From the NCBI GenBank assembly GCA_045531755.1, contig JAZSEP010000089.1:1-6942 (forward strand): a stretch of 6,942 nt of DNA. Direction: 5' to 3'. The stretch is from UBA11540 sp045531755. Its GTDB lineage: Bacteria > Bacillota > Clostridia > Oscillospirales > Ruminococcaceae. Both the position numbers and the translations under genes were made by a program. The notes beneath the pieces were generated by a model. That model made no database searches. It was not told the origin of the DNA and saw only the letters and a program-made list of their open reading frames with translations. Shown here one piece after another: positions 1 through 4,815 of this stretch; position 1 is the stretch's first letter; every line of letters begins with the position of its first letter.

Positions 1-80
1 GAACGGATATTATATCATATTTGCGAAAGTAAATATATCATACGGCTTGCCGTATATCATATCGCGGAGCGATATATTAT
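1..80. repeat. Tandem array of three short hairpins separated by ATATCAT
   Basis: Three small inverted repeats follow one another: 17-36 (8-bp stem with one G-T pair and a GAAA loop), 40-55 (6-bp stem ATACGG/CCGTAT with a CTTG loop) and 59-75 (stem ATATCGC/GCGATAT-like with a GGA loop). The units are separated by the 7-mer ATATCAT at 12-18, 35-41 and 54-60, and a variant ATATTAT at 74-80. Stem sequences differ between units while the linker is kept, so base pairing rather than sequence seems to be conserved. The array may begin before the window. There is no gene here; it lies about 100 bp upstream of the ferritin promoter. Its role is unknown: it could be a dispersed intergenic repeat or a structured RNA end of an upstream transcript. 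Confidence 0.6.
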
Positions 81-106
81 TTTGTCTTACCCCTCCACCG
101 CTTTTC

Positions 107-164
107 GTGTTTTTATGGGTAAAAAACAACCCCCTTTCACCATTGCACCTTTTCCCCGACCTTT
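107..164. repeat. Intergenic repeat, copy A (pairs with 839-896)
   Basis: This 58-bp stretch aligns without gaps to 839-896 with 6 mismatches by eye. It contains a TAAAAAACAACCC block and a CATTGCACC block. Both copies lie just upstream of a sigma-A-type promoter, here that of ferritin (-35 at 170) and there that of GDPD. The rest of 1-238 holds the hairpin array, this repeat and the ferritin promoter; I see no gene in it. Function is unknown; it may be a dispersed element or part of a duplicated promoter-proximal segment. Confidence 0.6.
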
Positions 165-169
165 TGAAC

Positions 170-198
170 TTGCGAATTTGCTGAATTTATGCTATAAT
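170..198 (+). promoter_or_regulatory. Promoter of the ferritin gene
   Basis: TTGCGA (170-175) and TATAAT (193-198) are separated by 17 bp. A second TATAAT at 211-216 lies downstream in the leader but lacks a good -35. The gene starts about 40 bp after the main -10. I see no convincing Fur or PerR box. Confidence 0.7.
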
Positions 199-238
199 TT
201 ATATACACTTTATAATAAACTTAAAAAGGAGAACGTCT

Positions 239-748
239 ATGAACGAAAAAGTACATAAGCTGTTAAACCAACAGATTAATAAAGAGTTTTACTCTGCTTA
301 TCTGTATCTCGACTTTTCCAACTATTTCGAAGATGCGGGGCTTGACGGATTTGCCAACTGGTATAAGGTTCAGGCGCAAGAGGAACGCGACCACGCTATG
401 CTGTTTTATCAATACCTTCAGAACGAGAACCAAAAGGTTACGCTTGAAGCAATCGACAAACCCGATAAGGTTTTTGAGTGCCATTTAGACGTACTAAAAG
501 CAGGACTTGAACATGAGAAGTACGTTACCTCGCTTATAAACGACATCTATGCCGCCGCTTATGACGTTAAGGACTTCCGCACAATGCAATTCCTCGATTG
601 GTTTGTAAAAGAGCAAGGCGAAGAGGAAACCAACGCCAACGATATGATTACAAAAATGGAATTGTTCGGCTCCGACACCAAGAGCCTGTATATGCTTAAT
701 CAGGAGCTTGCCGCAAGAGTATACACCGCTCCTTCGCTGGTTCTGTAA
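239..748 (+). CDS. ftnA: Bacterial non-heme ferritin
   Basis: Iron-storage protein of 169 residues, the usual length of prokaryotic ferritins; it is expected to form a 24-subunit cytoplasmic shell that oxidises Fe(II) and stores it as ferric mineral. The ferroxidase residues known from E. coli FtnA are present one position earlier: E16, Y23, E49, H52 (in EERDH, 48-52), E93, Q126 and E129. No heme-ligand signature of bacterioferritin is evident. The start is supported by AAGGAG at 226-231, 7 nt before ATG. The gene is monocistronic, with its own promoter and a terminator 16 bp after the stop. The last 47 bp (702-748) are repeated identically at 1891-1937, so the C-terminus AARVYTAPSLVL is encoded twice in the window. 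Family assignment is secure; the symbol follows family convention. Confidence 0.95.
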   Translation: MNEKVHKLLNQQINKEFYSAYLYLDFSNYFEDAGLDGFANWYKVQAQEERDHAMLFYQYLQNENQKVTLEAIDKPDKVFECHLDVLKAGLEHEKYVTSLINDIYAAAYDVKDFRTMQFLDWFVKEQGEEETNANDMITKMELFGSDTKSLYMLNQELAARVYTAPSLVL

Positions 749-850
749 TTTTAAACAAATGACTAAAGTTCACGGCTTTTGCTGTGGACTTTTTTCAATT
801 TCAACCGAAAGTTAGCACAAGCTCGGTGCGAATTCTTTGTGTTTTTAGGG
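702..850. repeat. Ferritin tail plus terminator repeat, copy 1 (pairs with 1891-2039)
   Basis: This 149-bp segment covers the last 47 bp of ferritin, its terminator and about 50 bp of flank. It aligns with 1891-2039 at a constant offset of 1189 with no gaps and about 8 mismatches by eye. All mismatches lie outside the coding part. Copy 1 belongs to the intact gene and is therefore the source-type copy. Confidence 0.9.
765..796 (+). terminator. Terminator of the ferritin gene
   Basis: Stem AAAGTTCACGGC (765-776) pairs with GCTGTGGACTTT (781-792) over 12 bp, including two G-U pairs, around a TTTT loop. A run of Ts (790-795) follows. This is a typical intrinsic terminator. It is duplicated at 1954-1985 with only one change, in the loop. 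Confidence 0.85.
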
Positions 851-896
851 CTAAAAAACAACCCACTTTCATCATTGCACCTTTTTCTCGACCTTT
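839..896. repeat. Intergenic repeat, copy B (pairs with 107-164)
   Basis: Second copy of the 58-bp repeat described at 107-164, about 90% identical by eye. It starts within the last 12 bp of the ferritin-tail repeat and ends 65 bp before the GDPD -35 box. The 280-bp gap between ferritin and GDPD otherwise holds the ferritin terminator and the GDPD promoter. The stretch 897-961 shows nothing I can name. Confidence 0.6.
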
Positions 897-961
897 GTTC
901 TTTTAGTTCAAATTGCTGTCAGAAACAGGCTAACAGCCACACCTTATCTTATTTCTCCCTC

Positions 962-990
962 TTGCGCCTCTGGTTGCCGTATAGTATAAT
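962..990 (+). promoter_or_regulatory. Promoter of the GDPD gene
   Basis: TTGCGC (962-967) and TATAAT (985-990) are spaced by 17 bp, and the gene starts 39 bp after the -10. Spacing and -35 class resemble those of the ferritin promoter. Confidence 0.7.
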
Positions 991-1029
991 AGAAATGAAA
1001 TTTAACAAAAACAACAGACGAGGTGCGGG

Positions 1030-1749
1030 ATGGATACGTTTAAAATCGAGAAGAAAAACGTTCGAATGATAGCGCATAGAGGGCTTTCGGGAATTGAGCA
1101 AGAGAACACTAATGCGGCCTTTGTTGCGGCGGGAAACCGCTCGTACTACGGCATTGAAACCGATATTCACCGTACGGCCGACGGCAGATTCGTCATCAGC
1201 CACGACGACAATCTCAAGCGGGTTTCGGGCGAGGACGTGCTTCTCAAAGCCAAAACCCTCTCGGAGCTGCAGAGCATCGTTCTGCTTGACAAGGACGGCA
1301 CAAAGAACCGAGAGGATCTCAGAGTGAGTGTTCTGGAAAACTATATCAGCATCTGCAAAAAGTACGGTAAACACAGTGTTTTGGAGCTCAAGACCGAGTT
1401 TAGCGACGAGCAGATTGCCGAAATTATCGAGATAATCAAGAGCTTTGACTACCTCGAAAACACCACCTTCATCTCCTTCAACTATTATAGTCTGATGCAG
1501 GTCAGAAGAGTCTGCCCGACCCAGTCGGTGCAGTATCTTTTCTCGGAATTCAACGATGAAAGGCTTTCAAAGCTGATAAAAGACCGAATCGACGTCGACG
1601 TCTACTACGAGGTGCTCACAAAGGAGATGGTCGATTTTCTGCACCAAAACGGGCTGAAGGTCAACTGCTGGACGGTCGACGACAAACAAAAAGCCGAAGA
1701 ATTAGCCGAATGGGGTGTTGACTTCATAACCACCAACATTCTGGAATAG
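1030..1749 (+). CDS. Glycerophosphodiester phosphodiesterase family protein
   Basis: Predicted enzyme of 239 residues that hydrolyses deacylated phospholipids such as glycerophosphocholine to sn-glycerol 3-phosphate and an alcohol. It has the GDPD TIM-barrel signature: AHRG at 15-18 with H16 and R17, ENT at 25-27, metal ligands E43 and D45 in IETDIH, the second catalytic His H58 in SHDD, E119 in LELK, a late WTVDD (214-218) and the typical C-terminal end TTNILE. There is no signal peptide or membrane segment, so it should be cytoplasmic and act on imported or internal substrate. The start is supported by GAGGTG at 1020-1025. It has its own promoter. No terminator directly follows; the next one is the duplicated ferritin terminator at 1954, so its transcript probably runs through the pseudogene scar. 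Family is secure; the exact substrate is not known. Confidence 0.93.
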   Translation: MDTFKIEKKNVRMIAHRGLSGIEQENTNAAFVAAGNRSYYGIETDIHRTADGRFVISHDDNLKRVSGEDVLLKAKTLSELQSIVLLDKDGTKNREDLRVSVLENYISICKKYGKHSVLELKTEFSDEQIAEIIEIIKSFDYLENTTFISFNYYSLMQVRRVCPTQSVQYLFSEFNDERLSKLIKDRIDVDVYYEVLTKEMVDFLHQNGLKVNCWTVDDKQKAEELAEWGVDFITTNILE

Positions 1750-1770
1750 GGAAACGAAAGAGGCAGGAAA

Positions 1771-1895
1771 ATGGACGAACTAAGGCTTGGCAAGTTCACC
1801 CAAAATTGAACCTGCCCGTTGTCATCGTGGCTCCGCTCTGCTCTCGGAACACGTGGTTCGACCTTTTCAAGTACCTTGAGGGACTTGTCAAGGAG
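1771..1895 (+). pseudogene. Decayed copy of the downstream alpha/beta hydrolase gene
   Basis: Positions 1755-1781 match 2929-2955 exactly, including the ribosome binding site and the start codons. The reading frame opens as MDELRLGKFTQN and stops at 1807-1809. After CACC (1797-1800) the match jumps from 2974 to 3104 of the intact gene: 129 bp, or 43 codons carrying the oxyanion motif HGAG, are missing between two CACC direct repeats (2971-2974 and 3100-3103). One base is also lost just after the junction. Positions 1806-1895 then match 3110-3199 with 10 mismatches in 90 by eye, encoding LPVVIVAPLC and EGLVKE. The catalytic Ser, Asp and His regions are absent, so it cannot be an active enzyme. 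It lies 21 bp after the GDPD stop and is probably co-transcribed with it. Confidence 0.88.
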
Positions 1896-1937
1896 CTTGC
1901 CGCAAGAGTATACACCGCTCCTTCGCTGGTTCTGTAA
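1891..1937 (+). pseudogene. Orphan 3' end of a ferritin gene
   Basis: These 47 bp are identical to 702-748 and encode the ferritin ending ELAARVYTAPSLVL plus its TAA stop. The body of the gene is missing. The fragment is joined to the decayed hydrolase copy at the shared pentamer AGGAG. The join keeps the frame of the hydrolase segment, so an open stretch from 1810 to 1937 reads hydrolase residues and then the ferritin tail. No start codon or ribosome binding site is evident in that frame, so translation is unlikely. Confidence 0.88.
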
Positions 1938-1953
1938 TTTTAAATAACTGACT

Positions 1954-1985
1954 AAAGTTCACGGCTCTTGCTGTGGACTTTTTTC
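1954..1985 (+). terminator. Duplicated ferritin-type terminator, probably ending the GDPD transcript
   Basis: The 12-bp stem 1954-1965 / 1970-1981 has a TCTT loop and a T run (1979-1984). It matches the ferritin terminator except for one loop base, so the fold is intact. It is the first terminator downstream of the GDPD gene. Confidence 0.8.
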
Positions 1986-2025
1986 AATTTCAACCGATAG
2001 TTAACACAAGCTCGGTGCGAATTCG

Positions 2026-2054
2026 TTGTGTTTGCAGGGGCGGTGTGGTATAAT
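2026..2054 (+). promoter_or_regulatory. Promoter of the lipoprotein gene
   Basis: TTGTGT (2026-2031) and TATAAT (2049-2054) have a 17-bp spacer. The -35 lies inside the duplicated ferritin flank and the -10 lies outside it, so the present promoter straddles the edge of the repeat. Confidence 0.6.
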
Positions 2055-2087
2055 TGATATATAATCAAAGAAAAGGCAGGGCGATTT

Positions 2088-2867
2088 ATGAAACGGCTTT
2101 GTGTGATACTGCTTGCTATCGTGATTGTTTTTACGGGATGCTCCAAGCCCGAGAGAATGTGGGAAGCCTCGACGGTGGCGGAGGACATCCTGCCCTATGC
2201 AGAAAGAGCCGTCGAGATACTCGAAGGATATCAAAACGGTGAGTACGATGCGCGAGGAACAAGAGCTTTGTTTAACGAGCTTTATGAGAAAATAGACGAG
2301 CTGAACATGAATTTTATGATTTCTCAGGGAAAATATTTCTCTGCAGACCTGTGTGTTTACAATAGAATAGAATACCTTGCCCGTGGCACACACATAAAAT
2401 ATCTTTCGGATGCTGATATTGAAAAGCATATTGCGCTTTTTCGTTGTTTTCAATACGGCGAGATATCAAAGCAGGTGTATCCTCCCGACGAGTTGTTCGA
2501 CGGTGGATATGATCCTGACGAATATTTGGGAGACCTTTCTTCGCTTGCAACCGACTACTTTGCGTCCATCGAAACCCAATATCCGTATATTCACGTGACC
2601 TTCGACTATATAAACGGAGTGAAGCTGAAGGACTTTTTTTCTTATGTCAAAAAGCTCAACAGCAACCTTATTGAAACGGGCAAACTCAAAAATCTCCACG
2701 TGGAGTATCGCTGTTATGACCAGCACGTCATAAGCGTTTCCATCCGCACCCAAGTCGGTGAGCCCGATATAAGCTATTGGATGTTCGGAAGAAACTATGA
2801 TTGCGACGATATGTCCGAGGTAAAGGCAGCTATTAAAAAAGCAGAAAAGGCTTTTCCGTACAGATGA
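2088..2867 (+). CDS. Putative lipoprotein of unknown function
   Basis: Protein of 259 residues. An N-terminal signal is clear: KR at 2-3, a hydrophobic stretch at about 4-16, and a lipobox-like FTGC with C18 as the likely lipidated residue, so it should be anchored on the outer face of the membrane. The Phe at -3 is a variation on the usual Leu. I do not recognise a domain in the mature part. It is rich in Tyr, Asp and Glu, begins with a helical-looking stretch (about 28-75) and contains a charged, Tyr-rich middle region (about 125-165). The start is supported by AGGCAGGG at 2074-2081 and by the signal peptide beginning right at M1. It has its own promoter. No terminator is visible before the next promoter at 2888. 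Confidence 0.85.
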   Translation: MKRLCVILLAIVIVFTGCSKPERMWEASTVAEDILPYAERAVEILEGYQNGEYDARGTRALFNELYEKIDELNMNFMISQGKYFSADLCVYNRIEYLARGTHIKYLSDADIEKHIALFRCFQYGEISKQVYPPDELFDGGYDPDEYLGDLSSLATDYFASIETQYPYIHVTFDYINGVKLKDFFSYVKKLNSNLIETGKLKNLHVEYRCYDQHVISVSIRTQVGEPDISYWMFGRNYDCDDMSEVKAAIKKAEKAFPYR

Positions 2868-2887
2868 TATCAGGGCGCAGTTCCCCC

Positions 2888-2916
2888 TTGTAAAGCTTGG
2901 TGCGAGGGTGTATAAT
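2888..2916 (+). promoter_or_regulatory. Promoter of the hydrolase-peptidase operon
   Basis: TTGTAA (2888-2893) and TATAAT (2911-2916) have a 17-bp spacer. The spacer contains AGCTTGGTGCGA (2894-2905), close to AGCTCGGTGCGA in both ferritin-tail repeats (819-830, 2008-2019 region), so this promoter may share ancestry with that flank. Confidence 0.65.
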
Positions 2917-2944
2917 TTAAGAAAAACGCGAAAGAGGCAGGAAA

Positions 2945-3610
2945 ATGGACGAACTGAAATTTGGTAAACTCACCTATCTTGTAAAATACCCCGAGGGCTT
3001 TTCGAAAACCGAAAAGCACCCGATACTTATATTCCTTCACGGTGCAGGGTCGAGGGGAACATCAAGCGACGCTCTTCGCGGCAATCCGTTTTTCAAATGC
3101 ACCGAAAATTTGAATCTGCCCTTCGTCATCGTGGCTCCGCTCTGTTCAGAGAACACGTGGTTTGACCTTTTCGAGCACCTTGAGGGACTTGTCAAGGAGG
3201 TGGCACAGCTCCCCTTTGCCGATGAAAAGAGGATATACCTCACAGGAAACAGCATGGGCGGCTACGGCACCTGGCAGCTCGCGATGAGTATGCCCGAATA
3301 CTTTGCCGCAATTGCTCCCGTCTGCGGCGGCGGAATGTACTGGAACGCAGGAAGACTTGCAAACCTTCCCGTTTGGGCTTTCCACGGCGGAAAGGACGGC
3401 ACCGTTTTCCCAACAGAATCGGAAAAGATGGTCAACGCCGTCAATAGAGCGGGCGGAAACGCAAGGCTCACTACATATCCCGACCGCGAGCACGATTCCT
3501 GGACGCCGACCTACTCAAACCCCGAGGTTTTCGAGTGGCTTTTGAAGCACGAATCAAACTGCACAGTCGAGCTCAAGGACGAGTATACCGATGCCGACAT
3601 TTACGGATAA
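2945..3610 (+). CDS. Alpha/beta hydrolase (esterase / prolyl oligopeptidase-like)
   Basis: Predicted serine hydrolase of 221 residues acting on ester or small peptide-like substrates; the true substrate is not evident. It shows the fold's landmarks in order: oxyanion motif HGAGSRG (32-38), nucleophile elbow GNSMGG with S103, acid residue D151 in HGGKDG, and catalytic H183 in REHDSW. There is no signal peptide, so it should be cytoplasmic. The start has AGAGG at 2933-2937, 7 nt upstream. The stop is 18 bp before the M42 peptidase gene on the same strand, which indicates an operon. A broken, partial copy of the gene lies at 1771-1895. The family resembles those annotated as dienelactone hydrolase, PHB depolymerase-like or phospholipase/carboxylesterase; I cannot choose between them. 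Confidence 0.9.
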   Translation: MDELKFGKLTYLVKYPEGFSKTEKHPILIFLHGAGSRGTSSDALRGNPFFKCTENLNLPFVIVAPLCSENTWFDLFEHLEGLVKEVAQLPFADEKRIYLTGNSMGGYGTWQLAMSMPEYFAAIAPVCGGGMYWNAGRLANLPVWAFHGGKDGTVFPTESEKMVNAVNRAGGNARLTTYPDREHDSWTPTYSNPEVFEWLLKHESNCTVELKDEYTDADIYG

Positions 3611-3628
3611 AACCAAAGAGGTTTTGTT

Positions 3629-4669
3629 ATGAACTATACGCTTGATAAAAAATATTTCTGCGACACCTTCAAAAGACTCGTTGAGGTTCCGAGCCCGACG
3701 GGCTACTACGTCAAGGCAAACCCCGAGCTTGTAAAGCTTGCCGGGGAAATCGGCTATGAGGTCACCTTTGACAACAAGAGCACCGCATACATCACCCTCG
3801 ACGGCGAGGACAACTCCAAAACCGTTCTGGTTGGAGCACACATGGATACGCTCGGAATGGTCGTCCGCAGAATTGACTCCGACGGCAAAATCCGCGTCCG
3901 TCAGCTCGGCGGTGTGAGCTACCAGAGCTTTGAGGGCGAAACCGTGACGATTCACACCCGTGACGGCAAGGAGTACACGGGACTCTTCGCGTGCCAGTCA
4001 CACTCGGTTCACGTCTTTGACGACGCGAGAACCCTCGAACGCGACGAGAACAATATGATGATTATCCTCGACGAGCGCGTTTCCACCAAGGAAGAGGCAG
4101 AGGCGCTCGGCATCCGACACGGCGATATAATCTCGGTTGACCCCCGTCCGCAGTTTACCGAAAACGGATTCATCAAATCCCGTTTCATCGACGACAAGGC
4201 GGCTGTCGCTTGTTGTCTTGAGGTGCTGAAATATTTTAAGGAAAACGGCATAAAACCTAAATATAAGACAATTTTTGCCTTCCCGTACTATGAGGAAATC
4301 GGTCTTGGCGGAAACTATATCCCCGAGGGTGTGAGCGAGTTTGTCGCAGTCGATATCGGGCTCATCGGACCCGACTATGACGGCAACGAGTTTGCGGTCA
4401 GCATCTGCGCCAAGGACAACGGCGCGATTTACGACTACGAGCTCACCACCGAGCTTGTCAACCTTGCCAAAAAGCTCGGGCTCAACTTTGCGACCGATAT
4501 CTACTACCGCTACGGCACCGACGCAAATCAGGCGCTCAGGGCAGGAAACAACATCAGGGCGGCGGTTTTCGGTATGGCGGTCTACTGCAGTCACGGTATG
4601 GAGCGCACCCACATCGACGGCATTGAAAACACAACAAAGCTTCTTGCAGGCTACCTTTTGGAGAGATAA
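3629..4669 (+). CDS. M42 family metallopeptidase (aminopeptidase)
   Basis: Protein of 346 residues, typical for the M42 family of di-zinc or di-cobalt aminopeptidases that form large cytosolic particles and trim peptides. Expected ligands and catalytic residues are visible: H71 and D73 in AHMDTLG, the bridging Asp in FIDDKAA (D188 or D189), the catalytic and metal-binding pair E222-E223 in YEEIGLGG, D242 in VDIG, and H322 in SHGMERTH. An insertion-like region between about 95 and 175 corresponds to the PDZ-like domain of the family. The start is backed by AAAGAGG at 3615-3621. It is the second gene of the operon with the hydrolase and is followed by a strong terminator. Peptide specificity cannot be read from the sequence. 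Confidence 0.93.
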   Translation: MNYTLDKKYFCDTFKRLVEVPSPTGYYVKANPELVKLAGEIGYEVTFDNKSTAYITLDGEDNSKTVLVGAHMDTLGMVVRRIDSDGKIRVRQLGGVSYQSFEGETVTIHTRDGKEYTGLFACQSHSVHVFDDARTLERDENNMMIILDERVSTKEEAEALGIRHGDIISVDPRPQFTENGFIKSRFIDDKAAVACCLEVLKYFKENGIKPKYKTIFAFPYYEEIGLGGNYIPEGVSEFVAVDIGLIGPDYDGNEFAVSICAKDNGAIYDYELTTELVNLAKKLGLNFATDIYYRYGTDANQALRAGNNIRAAVFGMAVYCSHGMERTHIDGIENTTKLLAGYLLER

Positions 4670-4678
4670 AAACAACCG

Positions 4679-4717
4679 TACGGCGCGAGTGAATAACCAC
4701 TCGCGCCGTAATTTTAT
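4679..4717 (+). terminator. Terminator of the hydrolase-peptidase operon
   Basis: A perfect 13-bp GC-rich stem (TACGGCGCGAGTG at 4679-4691 with its complement at 4698-4710), a 6-nt loop and the tail ATTTTAT. The stem starts 10 bp after the M42 stop. Confidence 0.85.
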
Positions 4718-4725
4718 CCGAGGTC

Positions 4726-4765
4726 TTGACAAGGTGTACGTTTTCTGCTATTTTTAAATTATAAT
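4726..4765 (+). promoter_or_regulatory. Promoter of the phosphate cotransporter gene
   Basis: A consensus TTGACA at 4726-4731 pairs at 17 bp with TATTTT (4749-4754), which is preceded by TGC (extended -10). A better TATAAT at 4760-4765 is 28 bp from TTGACA and would need a weak -35 (TACGTT, 4737-4742). Which -10 is used cannot be decided from sequence. No Pho box is evident. Confidence 0.6.
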
Positions 4766-4815
4766 GGGAGAGAATCGGACTTTCTCATTTGTGGTTCTAA
4801 AAAAGGAGAGAATCT

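Larger units (their letters stand above)
1891..2039. repeat. Ferritin tail plus terminator repeat, copy 2
   Basis: Gap-free partner of 702-850, about 95% identical by eye. Copy 2 now sits between the hydrolase remnant and the lipoprotein gene and supplies both a terminator and the -35 box of the lipoprotein promoter. The 338-bp gap between GDPD and the lipoprotein gene is filled by the two pseudogene fragments, this repeat and the lipoprotein promoter. Confidence 0.9.

Noticed and set aside
1..80. Possible CRISPR array
   Set aside because: Linkers are only 7 nt, units are about 20 nt and each unit is itself a hairpin; there are no spacers of normal size and no cas genes.
779..1069. Open frame of 96 codons between ferritin and GDPD
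   Set aside because: It starts inside the ferritin terminator, runs through the GDPD promoter into the GDPD gene in another frame, and has no ribosome binding site.
1810..1937. Expressed small fusion protein of hydrolase and ferritin pieces
   Set aside because: The frame is open but has no start codon with a ribosome binding site; the copied start at 1771 is in a different frame and stops at 1807.
1755..2039. Insertion sequence or integron remnant as the cause of the scar
   Set aside because: No transposase fragment, terminal inverted repeats or target-site duplication; every part is explained by neighbouring genes.
3998..4732. Long minus-strand open frame of 244 codons opposite the M42 gene
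   Set aside because: It is a shadow of the M42 coding sequence and crosses its terminator; the plus-strand protein has all family motifs.
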